Source: Bacillota bacterium (GTDB lineage: Bacteria > Bacillota > Dethiobacteria > Dethiobacterales > Dethiobacteraceae). Taken from it: 64,000 nt of DNA. Under the pieces are notes generated by a model, which was not told the origin of the DNA, did not search any database, and saw only the letters and a program-made list of their open reading frames with translations. Location of the stretch: assembly GCA_018725565.1 (NCBI GenBank), contig QLUR01000009.1, positions 16,235 through 80,234 on the forward strand. Direction: 5' to 3'. Of the stretch, positions 9,354 to 17,234 are shown piece by piece. The position numbers were made by a program, and so were the translations under genes. How positions within the stretch are numbered: the first letter of the stretch is position 1; each line of letters opens with the position of its first letter.

Positions 9354-9821
9354 ATGGTCAAACTTTACGAAGGACGTTTGGTAGCCAGAGATTACCGGTT
9401 CGGCATCGCTGTGGCGCGCTTTAACGAATTTATTTCCAGCAAGCTGCTCAGCGGTTGTCTGGACGCCCTGAAAAGGCATGACGCCTTGGAGGAGAATCTC
9501 GAAATCGCCTGGGTGCCGGGTGCTTTTGAGTTGCCGCTGTTGGCTCAAAAAATGACAGGCACCGGGCGTTTTGATGCGGTTATCTGCCTTGGTGCGGTTA
9601 TCCGGGGTGCTACCCCGCATTTTGAGTATGTGACAAGTGAGGCGGCCAAGGGGATTGCCAAAGTCAGCCTGGACAGCGGTGTGCCCGTAATTTTTGGTCT
9701 TGTAACCAGTGATACATTGGAGCAGGCTATTGAACGCGCGGGCACCAAAGCCGGAAACAAGGGTTGGGATGCGGCCCTGAATGCCATAGAGATGGCTGAC
9801 CTGCTGAAGAAAATCGGCTGA
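9354..9821 (+). CDS. ribH: 6,7-dimethyl-8-ribityllumazine synthase
   Basis: Capsid-forming lumazine synthase (155 aa), the penultimate riboflavin enzyme. Motifs RFNEFIS, PGAFELP and [14 protein letters not shown] (catalytic His) are present. ATG 9354 follows AAGGGCGG and gives the normal N-terminus; an in-frame TTG at 9330 would add eight unsupported residues. The 113-base gap after ribBA holds no recognisable riboswitch or terminator, so the four rib genes are likely one transcript. Confidence 0.94.
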   Translation: MVKLYEGRLVARDYRFGIAVARFNEFISSKLLSGCLDALKRHDALEENLEIAWVPGAFELPLLAQKMTGTGRFDAVICLGAVIRGATPHFEYVTSEAAKGIAKVSLDSGVPVIFGLVTSDTLEQAIERAGTKAGNKGWDAALNAIEMADLLKKIG

Positions 9822-9839
9822 CCGCGGAGGGAGCGGGTC

Positions 9840-10469
9840 ATGCTTTTGGACGACAGGGAACTGGTCAGGCGCTGCCTCGAAGGAGAGCTGTCCTCTTTTG
9901 ATGAGTTGATGCAGCGTTATGGGCAAAAAGTTTATTCCCTCGCGTTTCATATGCTGGGCAGCCCGGATGATGCCGCCGACCTGGCCCAGGAGGCTTTTTT
10001 GAAAGTCTACCGGGCCTTACCTGCGTTCAGGGGAGAGGCTCTCTTTTCAACGTGGCTGTTTCGGATCGTGACCAATACCTGCCTGGACGGGCGCAGGCGG
10101 GCGAAAAAACGGCCGCCTGTCATCTCCCTCTCTCAGTCTGCCGGTACCGGTGAGAGTAGGCTGCCTCTGGAAATACCAGATAATACAAATGACCCGCAAA
10201 ACACTTATCTGGAACATGAGTTGCAGGAAGAAATCCAAGAGTTGCTCAGAAAGCTTCCGGCTGCTCAGAGACTGGTTCTGGTGATGCGCGATCTGGAAGG
10301 ATATTCCTATGAAGAAATTGCCGCAGCACTTGGCATCTCGCTGGGCACGGTCAAATCAAGGCTGAACAGAGCCCGTCGTCGTCTGCGTGAACTTTATTCC
10401 CACAGGGAGGAACTTTTTGGCCGGCCTTTGTATCTAAAGGGAAAAGGAGGCGCTGGACATGACCTGTAG
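9840..10469 (+). CDS. ECF-type RNA polymerase sigma factor (SigW-like)
   Basis: A 209-aa extracytoplasmic-function sigma factor. Region 2 is visible in ADLAQEAFLKVYRALPAFRG and FSTWLFRIVTNTCLDGRRR; region 4 HTH in YSYEEIAAALGISLGTVKSR. The linker between them is long and rich in Ser/Pro. The start ATG 9840 follows CGGAGGGAGC. The last 11 bases overlap a zinc-finger anti-sigma gene, so this is a coupled sigma/anti-sigma pair. Target promoters are unknown. Confidence 0.9.
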   Translation: MLLDDRELVRRCLEGELSSFDELMQRYGQKVYSLAFHMLGSPDDAADLAQEAFLKVYRALPAFRGEALFSTWLFRIVTNTCLDGRRRAKKRPPVISLSQSAGTGESRLPLEIPDNTNDPQNTYLEHELQEEIQELLRKLPAAQRLVLVMRDLEGYSYEEIAAALGISLGTVKSRLNRARRRLRELYSHREELFGRPLYLKGKGGAGHDL

Positions 10470-11103
10470 GCAGGCGCGCCGGCTGTTTGGTGAATATCTG
10501 GAAAACCTGCTGACGGAACAAGAGTCGACAGTTTTGCGCAACCATTTGGCTGCTTGTCCGAATTGTTCCCGCGAGGCGGCGAAGCTGCAATCCGCCTTGA
10601 GCTTTGTGCGTCAAGCAAAGCCGCCGGCATTGCCGCAAGACTTTCGACAAAACGTCTTGCGGCAAATAGAGTGCGATAAAACCGCCGCCCGCAAACAGTG
10701 GTCTGTACCACGAAATATGCCAGCCATGGCTGCCGCGGCCGCCGTTTTTATCATGCTGCTGGCCGGGAACTTATTGTTAACTGTTTTGCCTGCTTCCAGG
10801 CTGGCTGCCGACGCCCCTGAACCACGAGCACAAATGAAAACTATTTTGCAGGAAAGCGTAAAGATGCAGCAGCCTCAGCCAGCGCCTGAACCCCCTGAAA
10901 CGCCGCCAGGGGACACAACGTTCCGCCAACAGGGCGAGCTGCGATTAGCAGAAGATGCTATGCAGGCCAATGATGCAGGCGCCAAGGCAGAGTTTTTGCA
11001 GGACCGGACGCCAGCTATCCGGCGTCTGCTGCTTAATGCGTTCCTGATACCGCTTTTCATCTTACTTTTGTGGCGGGCTGTGAAAAAGAGAAGGGTGGTT
11101 TGA
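10459..11103 (+). CDS. Zinc-finger anti-sigma factor (RsiW-like)
   Basis: Likely membrane-anchored inhibitor of the preceding sigma factor (214 aa). The N-terminal zf-HC2 domain has Cys3 and the HxxxCxxC motif (HLAACPNC, about residues 29-36). A membrane helix follows (AMAAAAAVFIMLLAGNLLL, about 89-107), then a Pro/Gln-rich stretch outside, and a second hydrophobic segment near the C-terminus (AFLIPLFILLLW). The second helix is unusual for RsiW-type proteins, which normally have one. Excellent site AAAGGAGGCGCTGGAC before ATG. Release by regulated proteolysis is plausible; rseP lies at 50.8 kb. Confidence 0.85.
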   Translation: MTCRQARRLFGEYLENLLTEQESTVLRNHLAACPNCSREAAKLQSALSFVRQAKPPALPQDFRQNVLRQIECDKTAARKQWSVPRNMPAMAAAAAVFIMLLAGNLLLTVLPASRLAADAPEPRAQMKTILQESVKMQQPQPAPEPPETPPGDTTFRQQGELRLAEDAMQANDAGAKAEFLQDRTPAIRRLLLNAFLIPLFILLLWRAVKKRRVV

Positions 11104-11105
11104 CC

Positions 11106-13811
11106 TTGCCGGATGCCCGGGAGAAATTTTTGCTGATAGATGGCAGCAGCTTGGTTTACCGGGCTTTTTTTGCCCTGCCGCTGTTGCAGACCAGGCACGG
11201 TGTTTATACTAACGCGGTTTATGGCTTTACAACCATGCTGCTGCGCCTGCTGGAGGAAGAAAAACCTGATTATGTGGTGGTGGCCTTTGACAAAGGCGGC
11301 CCTACTTTTCGCCACCGCTTGTTTGAAGGGTACAAGGCCAAGCGCGAGAAAACCCCTCGCGAACTGCTTGAGCAACTGCCAAAGGTGAGGGAGCTGCTGG
11401 CCGCCCTCCGTCTGCAGGTGGCAGAGGAAGAGGGACTGGAGGCGGACGACCTGATCGGCACTTTGGCGCGACTGGCCGCGGAGCAAGCTGTCAAACCGGT
11501 TATTGTCAGCGGGGACGCCGATGTATTTCAGCTGGTGGACCTGCCGGCGGAGGTTATCTTCACCCGCCGTGGCATTTCTCAGACCGAGAAGTATACAGGC
11601 AGGGAGCTATTTGAACGATACGGCATGACCGCCCGGCAGTTTATTGACTATAAAGCGCTTAAAGGCGATCAGTCCGATAATATCCCCGGCGTACCGGGCG
11701 TTGGTGAAAAGACGGCCAGGGAATTGCTCGGGAGTTTTGCCTCGCTGGACGAAATATACCGGCATCTTGATCAGCTGAGAAGCAATTCTTTGCGGGAGAG
11801 GCTCGCGACTTACAGGGAACAGGCCTACCTCAGCCGGCAGTTGGCAACCATTGAGCTTAATGCGCCGGTTTCTTTTTCTTTGGATGATTACCGCCTGAAA
11901 AGTCCGGATTACCAGTCTCTGAGGACCTGTTTTGAGCAGCTGGAATTTAAAAGCATGCTGGAAAAACTGCCACCGGCGGACATTCCTTCCCAGGGGCCTG
12001 TTCCTGACTTGACACCGGAGGAGGCTGAACGTAAACAGTTCTCCGACAGTTCATATGTGGTTATCACCGGACCACGGGAACGACTTCTTCTGCAAACCGC
12101 AGTATCTGGCTTCCGGCAGGCAGCTTTGCTGTCAGATCCGCCTGACTGCTCATGGCAGGATGAGCCGAAAGGAATGGCGCTGTCAGTCAACGGGCGACTG
12201 TTTTACTTGCCCCTGCACGCAGTACCGCCGCAGGAACTGACAGTTTTTCTGGATGAGCCCGCCCTTGTTTTGTCCAATGACGCCAAAAAATGGATAAACC
12301 TTTGCTACCGCTGGTTTGGTAAAGAACCGTCAGGCAGGCTGTTCGATGTCTCACTTGCTGCTTACCTGCTTGACCCGTTGGCAAACGACTACTCGCTTGA
12401 CAGGTTGGCTGCCCGCTACCTGCCTGCCAACCAGCAGACGGAGGTCAGAAATCGGAATGCCGGAAGTCCGGTGCCTGACAGCCTGCAAGGCGCAGCCGTG
12501 CCTGCTGCTGCTAAAGCCTTGGCTGCCCGGGCCATTTCTGACCTCTATCCGGTATTACAGTCCAAGCTTGCGGATGATTCACTGGATAAGCTGTACAATG
12601 AGATAGAACTGCCTCTAAGTTTTACCCTGGCCCGGATGGAAAGAACCGGAATTGCTGTGGATTCGGATATTTTGAGGGAGTTGAAGAAAGAACTGTCCGT
12701 CCGCGTTGCTTCCCTGGAAAAGGAAATTTTTGCGCTGGCCGGGGAGACATTCAACTTAAACTCACCTAAACAACTGGGCTATGTTTTGTTTGAGAAGCTG
12801 TCGCTGCCTGCCCTGAAGAAAACCAAGACCGGCTTTTCCACTGACGCAGAAGTGCTGGAGGAACTGGCGCCACGCCATGAGATCGCAGCAAAAATCCTTG
12901 AGTACCGGATGCTGACCAAACTGTTGGCCACCTATCTGGACGGCTTGTCCAGGCTGGTTAACCCCGGCACCGGGCGTATTCACACAACCTTTAACCAGAC
13001 AGTGACGGCAACGGGCCGTTTAAGCAGTACAGAGCCGAACCTGCAGAACATTCCCATTCGCCTGGAAGAAGGACGCCGGGTGCGACGTGCCTTTGTGCCC
13101 GGCAGGAAAGGGAGCGTGCTGCTCTCGGCTGACTACTCACAGATTGAGTTGCGAATACTTGCACATATTTCCGGAGACCAGGCCTTATTGGATTCCTTCC
13201 GCCGCGAGGAGGACATCCACCGCCGGACAGCGTCCGAGGTCTTTGGTGTAGATCTGGAACAGGTGACACATCAGATGCGTGACCGGGCTAAGGCGGTCAA
13301 TTTCGGCATCATCTACGGGATCAGCGACTACGGCCTGTCGCGCCAGCTGGCCATTCCCAGGCAGGAGGCGCGTTTACTGATTGAACGCTACCTGGACCGC
13401 TATCCGGGCGTTTGCCGCTACCTGCGCGAGGTGGTGGAAAAGGCCCGGCAGACCGGCTATGTTACAACTTTGCTTGGGCGCAGGCGGTTACTTCCAGGTA
13501 TCAATTCCCGCAATTTTGCCGAGCGCAGCTTTGCCGAACGCACGGCGCTCAATACTCCCCTCCAGGGCACTGCTGCGGACATCATCAAGCTGGCTATGCT
13601 GCACGTGGAAAAGGCTCTGAAACCCTACGAACAGCAGGCGCAAATGCTGCTGCAGGTTCACGATGAGCTTGTTTTTGAGGTGGATGAGGAAGTGCTGCCA
13701 ACAGTGTCAAGGCTTGTACGCCTGGAAATGGAGAGAGCATTTCCGCTCTCTGTTCCTCTGACGGTTGAAGTAAAGACCGGCATTAACTGGGCCCAGATGA
13801 AGAAACTGTAA
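11106..13811 (+). CDS. polA: DNA polymerase I
   Basis: Repair and Okazaki-fragment polymerase (901 aa). The N-terminal 5'-3' nuclease domain has LLIDGSSLVYRAFF, EADDLIGTL, SGDADVFQL and GDQSDNIPGVPGVGEKTA. The central exonuclease-like domain (about residues 310-470) lacks recognisable Exo I-III acidic residues, so proofreading is probably absent, as in Taq and Bacillus enzymes. Polymerase motifs A (SADYSQIELRILAH), B (RAKAVNFGIIYG) and C (VHDELVFEV) are intact. TTG 11106 follows AAGGGTGG by seven bases; an alternative TTG lies at 11100. A mobile island begins immediately after its stop. Confidence 0.95.
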   Translation: MPDAREKFLLIDGSSLVYRAFFALPLLQTRHGVYTNAVYGFTTMLLRLLEEEKPDYVVVAFDKGGPTFRHRLFEGYKAKREKTPRELLEQLPKVRELLAALRLQVAEEEGLEADDLIGTLARLAAEQAVKPVIVSGDADVFQLVDLPAEVIFTRRGISQTEKYTGRELFERYGMTARQFIDYKALKGDQSDNIPGVPGVGEKTARELLGSFASLDEIYRHLDQLRSNSLRERLATYREQAYLSRQLATIELNAPVSFSLDDYRLKSPDYQSLRTCFEQLEFKSMLEKLPPADIPSQGPVPDLTPEEAERKQFSDSSYVVITGPRERLLLQTAVSGFRQAALLSDPPDCSWQDEPKGMALSVNGRLFYLPLHAVPPQELTVFLDEPALVLSNDAKKWINLCYRWFGKEPSGRLFDVSLAAYLLDPLANDYSLDRLAARYLPANQQTEVRNRNAGSPVPDSLQGAAVPAAAKALAARAISDLYPVLQSKLADDSLDKLYNEIELPLSFTLARMERTGIAVDSDILRELKKELSVRVASLEKEIFALAGETFNLNSPKQLGYVLFEKLSLPALKKTKTGFSTDAEVLEELAPRHEIAAKILEYRMLTKLLATYLDGLSRLVNPGTGRIHTTFNQTVTATGRLSSTEPNLQNIPIRLEEGRRVRRAFVPGRKGSVLLSADYSQIELRILAHISGDQALLDSFRREEDIHRRTASEVFGVDLEQVTHQMRDRAKAVNFGIIYGISDYGLSRQLAIPRQEARLLIERYLDRYPGVCRYLREVVEKARQTGYVTTLLGRRRLLPGINSRNFAERSFAERTALNTPLQGTAADIIKLAMLHVEKALKPYEQQAQMLLQVHDELVFEVDEEVLPTVSRLVRLEMERAFPLSVPLTVEVKTGINWAQMKKL

Positions 13812-13828
13812 TACTGCAGGGGGAGAAA

Positions 13829-13972
13829 AGGAAACCGCCTGTGCTGCCGCACCGCTTGCCGGACAAGGATGTATAATGCTGTCGTCATATTCATGCCCAA
13901 TTCAGAAAAAAGCTGCTCCGCCTGTTCTTTCAGTTCCCTATCCATACGGATACTTAAGTTTGTCGTTTCAGC
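13829..13972 (-). pseudogene. Truncated RelB/DinJ-family antitoxin relic
   Basis: On the minus strand this encodes MDRELKEQAEQLFSELGMN and then RQAVRQHRRFPF, matching the first half of the intact relB copy at 15566-15922. The GTG start of that copy is GCG here, an in-frame TGA lies just upstream, and similarity ends about 20 bases from the polA stop. The gene is therefore dead or reduced to an internal start. It marks the left edge of the accessory island. Confidence 0.7.
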
Positions 13973-14002
13973 CGCGGCAAATCATCCCGTGTATGATACA
14001 TT
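13844..14002. repeat. 159-bp direct repeat, copy 1 (relB 5' region)
   Basis: Near-identical to 15791-15949 at a constant offset of 1947 bases; I count six mismatches. It covers the relB N-terminal codons and the region ahead of the gene, including the palindrome TGTATGATACA at 13990-14000, a probable autoregulation operator. Confidence 0.9.
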
Positions 14003-14149
14003 TCCTTTAGACGACCCGACCGGGAGAAGCGATGAAGAATTTATAGCCGTCATCAGCGAGATAAAAAACAAGCTCACAGAACTGGCAGCAAGGATCAGGG
14101 CTTTGAAGACACAATAGAAATTTTTAAGTTATGTCTATTCGCCGCTCAT
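14003..14149. other. Gap between relB relic and hepT
   Basis: No intact gene. On the plus strand an open stretch ends at 14117 with a charged helix-like tail (EISEIKNKLTELAARIRALK-type composition, about 35 codons) but no credible start, so it may be the C-terminal scrap of a lost coiled-coil gene. A 34-base repeat (14108-14141) follows. Confidence 0.35.
14108..14141 (+). repeat. 34-bp direct repeat, left copy
   Basis: GACACAATAGAAATTTTTAA and the following 14 bases recur at 15082-15115 with one mismatch (33 of 34). The two copies bracket the hepT/mntA module. A more degenerate copy lies at 21791-21822. Confidence 0.85.
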
Positions 14150-14584
14150 TCAAACAGGCGGTAGATATTCTTCAATATACCTGGCAATAACCGTGCAGAA
14201 TTCCTGAAAATCATCCAGCCTGGTTTGAATTATACTATATATCTCGTCGGGGGTAACCATCGCGTACCCATGAACCAGTCTGTTGCGATACCCCGCCATC
14301 CCCTGAATCTTATTCGCAAAATCAGGGCTGATAACTTTATGTTGTCCTAGCTTTTCTATTATTTGCTTATAGTTTTCTGGTTTGCCGTAGCCTTTCTTGG
14401 CAATAATGTGCCGGCCTATATCAAATAAAGCCTCCAACGACCTTCTGAGATGATGTTCGGCCAAGGCAAAGTTGTCCGGGTTTGCGAGATACTCATCCCG
14501 TGAGAGAGCTTTCATCTTGTCAAGCCTTATTACTGAAGCTCTGATTTGACTCAGGCGCTCCTCCAGCAGCACTTCATTAACCAT
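14150..14584 (-). CDS. hepT: HepT-like HEPN-domain ribonuclease toxin
   Basis: All-helical HEPN (DUF86) protein of 144 aa, the probable toxin of a HepT/MntA type VII toxin-antitoxin pair. The catalytic RX4HXY motif is intact as RNRLVHGY. The partner gene lies upstream and overlaps it by 8 bases, the usual order. ATG 14584 is preferred over GTG 14593 because AAGGCGGTGG is correctly spaced. Family knowledge: HepT cleaves RNA and is silenced when MntA adds AMP to the Tyr of this motif, which is present here. Confidence 0.88.
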   Translation of the reverse strand: MVNEVLLEERLSQIRASVIRLDKMKALSRDEYLANPDNFALAEHHLRRSLEALFDIGRHIIAKKGYGKPENYKQIIEKLGQHKVISPDFANKIQGMAGYRNRLVHGYAMVTPDEIYSIIQTRLDDFQEFCTVIARYIEEYLPPV

Positions 14585-15005
14585 AAAAACCACCGCCTTT
14601 TATGGATTGGCGTACTTCTTTGCGATACATGTCAAGCACAGGCTTAAAGTCAAGATAGTCTCTGATGGCCGCATCCTCAAAGTCAGTCCGCAAATCATCG
14701 TTGCCGGAGTAAATTAATATGCCCCGCTTTATAATAAGAAATTTTAATTCAATAGAAGCGGAGTTTAAGATGACAATATCCGTTTTCCGCTTGGTTATTT
14801 CGGCTAATTCTTCGGCAAGGTTCATCTCCAGAAGCACGGTTTGTTCAAAATCCACCGCTTCTTCCAGCAAAACACCAAAATCATAGTCACTGTCGGATGC
14901 CGCAGTCCCGTCGGCACGGGAACCAAACAAATAAACGGCCGGCAAAGTATACTTTGCAAAAATTCCTTCCAGTGCCTTGACGTCAGGCAATATAGTACCG
15001 GTCAT
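14577..15005 (-). CDS. mntA: MntA-like nucleotidyltransferase antitoxin
   Basis: Minimal nucleotidyltransferase of 142 aa. The signature GSX10DXD is exact (GSRADGTAASDSDYD, about residues 27-41), and a third acidic residue follows in KTDIVIL. It would adenylylate and neutralise the HEPN toxin encoded next. The start ATG 15005 has AAAGG upstream and a strong promoter in the right position; the frame is open to 15086 but that extension would precede the promoter's -10. Confidence 0.88.
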   Translation of the reverse strand: MTGTILPDVKALEGIFAKYTLPAVYLFGSRADGTAASDSDYDFGVLLEEAVDFEQTVLLEMNLAEELAEITKRKTDIVILNSASIELKFLIIKRGILIYSGNDDLRTDFEDAAIRDYLDFKPVLDMYRKEVRQSIKGGGFYG

Positions 15006-15036
15006 TATCTCACAACCTTTTTGCCAGGTTGTTAAC

Positions 15037-15065
15037 ATTATATACCAAGTAACAGCACCCGGCAA
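15037..15065 (-). promoter_or_regulatory. Promoter of mntA-hepT
   Basis: Reading the minus strand: TTGCCG (15065-15060), a 17-base spacer and a perfect TATAAT (15042-15037). The predicted start of transcription is about 25 bases ahead of the mntA ATG. Confidence 0.65.
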
Positions 15066-15079
15066 CGTCCGGGGCTTTG

Positions 15080-15265
15080 GGGACACAATAGAAATTTTTA
15101 GGTTATGTCTATTCGTAGTCAGTGTCGCAGAAAAAGTCGGAAGACGCCTGTTTCCAAGCTGGGTAACGTGGCGAGGAATTCCCGGAACGACAACTCTGGC
15201 TATACTTGGCAGGCCTAAATTATAAGACCAGTCATCCGCACAGTCAATAATTTATATTGTGTCCC
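15080..15265. mobile_element. MITE-like 186-bp element with 11-bp terminal inverted repeats
   Basis: GGGACACAATA at 15080-15090 is mirrored by TATTGTGTCCC at 15255-15265. The interior has no convincing gene. Its left end contains the second copy of the 34-bp repeat also found at 14108. Termini of the GGGACA/TGTCCC type occur in small non-autonomous elements and REP-like sequences mobilised in trans; no transposase gene lies in this window. Confidence 0.5.
15082..15115 (+). repeat. 34-bp direct repeat, right copy
   Basis: Matches 14108-14141 with one A-to-G change and overlaps the left terminus of the MITE-like element. With the left copy it brackets hepT/mntA. Confidence 0.85.
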
Positions 15266-15565
15266 TTAGGTTTCAACATAAAAGGGCTTGTCTTTTCGGC
15301 GGGGCATGATAAATGTAGGAACAACCTGGAAACTGTGTTTCTCGTTACCTTCGGACACCTTCCGGCTAGCGGTACACGGTCTTGTCCGACCGTACATTAG
15401 GCTCAATAGTCGGCTTTGGGCTTGGCGAAGCTTCTGAAGCAACGGTTCAACAAGATGGTGCAACCGGCCCAACACCTGCGAAAGACTATCAGCCAACCTC
15501 CGCTTTAGAGAGTAGTTCCCTGCCAGATAATAACCCCTTGCTCCTGTGAGGGGTTTGTGTTACCC
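15266..15565. other. Unrecognised stretch between MITE-like element and relB
   Basis: No supported gene. A 76-codon minus-strand frame (15496-15266) has no good ribosome site and no family I recognise. A small hairpin (ACGGTC / GACCGT) lies near 15376-15393. It may be remnant mobile DNA. Confidence 0.3.
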
Positions 15566-15922
15566 TTAAAGCGAACATATGTTCTTTATCAATTCAGGCC
15601 CAACAAAAATAGCAGGGGCAATTCGCGTTTTTTCGGCAGCCCCTGGCGCCCTTCTTTCCACAACAGAAGCGGAAATTTCCGCCGATTTTCCATTTGCATT
15701 TGGGTCACGGCTCATTTTATTGGCTTCTTCCATAGCTGCAATTGTTTCAGCATTTGGTTTATTCAGGGTAATTTCAAAAGGTATTTTCCCCTGCCGCATC
15801 GCTAACCGGACAAGGATGTTTAATGCTGTCGTCATATTCATGCCCAATTCAGAAAAAAGCTGCTCCGCCTGTTCTTTCAGTTCCCTATCCATACAGATAC
15901 TTAAGTTTGTCGTTTCAGCCAC
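15566..15922 (-). CDS. RelB/DinJ-family antitoxin, apparently orphan, with atypical tail
   Basis: The first 75 or so residues are a typical RelB/DinJ antitoxin: ribbon-helix-helix (NLSICMDRELKEQAEQL, GMNMTTALNILVR) then RQGKIPFEI and EEANKMSRDPNA. The remaining 40 residues are rich in Ala/Arg/Pro and unlike the family, suggesting a frameshift or a fused tail. No RelE/YafQ-type toxin lies downstream or upstream, so it looks orphaned. GTG 15922 is the start, 14 bases from the palindrome TGTATCATACA that is a plausible operator. Its 5' half is duplicated next to polA. Confidence 0.75.
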   Translation of the reverse strand: MAETTNLSICMDRELKEQAEQLFSELGMNMTTALNILVRLAMRQGKIPFEITLNKPNAETIAAMEEANKMSRDPNANGKSAEISASVVERRAPGAAEKTRIAPAIFVGPELIKNICSL

Positions 15923-15949
15923 GGCAAATCATCCCGTGTATGATACATT
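15791..15949. repeat. 159-bp direct repeat, copy 2 (relB 5' region)
   Basis: Partner of 13844-14002. It includes the relB GTG and palindrome TGTATGATACA at 15937-15947. Here the gene is open, so this is the parental or better-preserved copy. Confidence 0.9.
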
Positions 15950-16052
15950 ACATGCATTTTAAGATAGAATATGTGCGCTGTAAATACATTGCATATATTT
16001 GGTGCACGACAATTTTGTGAGTCAATATTTACTACTATTATTTTTTATGCTA

Positions 16053-17234
16053 TTAGATGACCTGCCGCTTCGCAAACCCGGAGTAAACAAAATAGATTGT
16101 TACGGCAGATATCAGCAAAAAGAGGAAATACATTACCTGCAAATAAAGGACAGGCATTCCGAAGAGATTAATAACATGGAAATTGCTAAACATTTTTTCC
16201 ACTATTATGAGTTGGCTATAGCTGAAATCCATAAGTCTTTGGATCAATTCATGCTCAATGTTTAAGACGCGGGTTAGAAAAAAGGGGCCTGCATAGATTG
16301 CCCCTCCGGTAAAAAACGGGATCAGCGCATTGCGGCTGAAAACCGATAACAGTAGGACAAGAAGGCTGAACGCGGCGGCGCCAAAGAGATGTGTGGCCTG
16401 CTGGATGAAAAAATATTGGGAAACATTAAGATTAAACGGGGAATGTCGATATGGAAACAGCTCCTGTAAAGCAACCTGGCTGCCATCCAGGCTAAACAGC
16501 ACGCTGTTTACAGCCACGTTTATGATGAGAAGAATAACCGCATAGCTGAATACTGCAAACAGTGACGCTACGATTTTTGCTGTGACAACCTTTTTTCTGC
16601 CATGACGGCTGGAAAGAATCAAACTATCCATCTTAACTGCATATTCATCCGCAAAGACCGGCGCCAATGTCAGTAAGATCAGGGCGCCTAGAACAACAAA
16701 GCCAAAGGTCTTCGCAGAATCTATTAGTTGCCCCCAGCCTCGGAAATAATCTCCCGAAGGGGGCTTAAGGCCGCTTAACATATTATAATGCATCAAGTTT
16801 TTCAAATAGTTAAAATCCTTTTTGTCGGCGGTTTCGGCATTACGAATTTCTTCCCGCAGGTCCGCAGTGAGGTCGTTGCGGTTCTGAAAACGATCCCACC
16901 GGTTTACAAGATCAAAACGCACACCAAGTTTAGACCCTAAAGTTTTATCCCATTCAAAAATGACTGCGTTTTGACTTTGGTGGTCTGCTATATATTTTTC
17001 CCAGTCTTCCTCCTGCTGTGCTTCCAACTCACGCAGTTCCTGCCGGGCGATAGCAACCCTCTCTTCGGTAAGGGGACCATTCCACTCAATATGCATGTTT
17101 CTAAAGTGTTGAATATCTCCCAGGTTAAATTGGGAAATATTCAAGAAATACAGTAGGATAAATACTGACAATACAAGGATAGTATACTTTCTGGATGCAA
17201 TTTTATATAGCTCAAACTTTATAAGCTCAAACAT
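16053..17234 (-). CDS. ABC-2-type transporter permease
   Basis: Integral membrane protein of 393 aa. One N-terminal helix (YTILVLSVFILLYFLNI) is followed by a large external domain of about 150 residues, then about five more helices (FGFVVLGALILLTLAPVF and others). This matches ABC-2 permeases that export peptides or antibiotics. The gene overlaps the ATPase gene by 16 bases and is last in the sigma-membrane protein-ATPase-permease operon. Substrate unknown. Confidence 0.85.
   Translation of the reverse strand: MFELIKFELYKIASRKYTILVLSVFILLYFLNISQFNLGDIQHFRNMHIEWNGPLTEERVAIARQELRELEAQQEEDWEKYIADHQSQNAVIFEWDKTLGSKLGVRFDLVNRWDRFQNRNDLTADLREEIRNAETADKKDFNYLKNLMHYNMLSGLKPPSGDYFRGWGQLIDSAKTFGFVVLGALILLTLAPVFADEYAVKMDSLILSSRHGRKKVVTAKIVASLFAVFSYAVILLIINVAVNSVLFSLDGSQVALQELFPYRHSPFNLNVSQYFFIQQATHLFGAAAFSLLVLLLSVFSRNALIPFFTGGAIYAGPFFLTRVLNIEHELIQRLMDFSYSQLIIVEKMFSNFHVINLFGMPVLYLQVMYFLFLLISAVTIYFVYSGFAKRQVI

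Noticed and set aside
13869..14117. Plus-strand 82-codon ORF over the relB relic
   Set aside because: Its first half is the reverse strand of relB; only the last 35 codons look protein-like and they lack a start.
15266..15496. Group II intron or transposase remnant
   Set aside because: The hairpin near 15376 was suggestive, but no reverse-transcriptase, domain V or transposase motif could be read.
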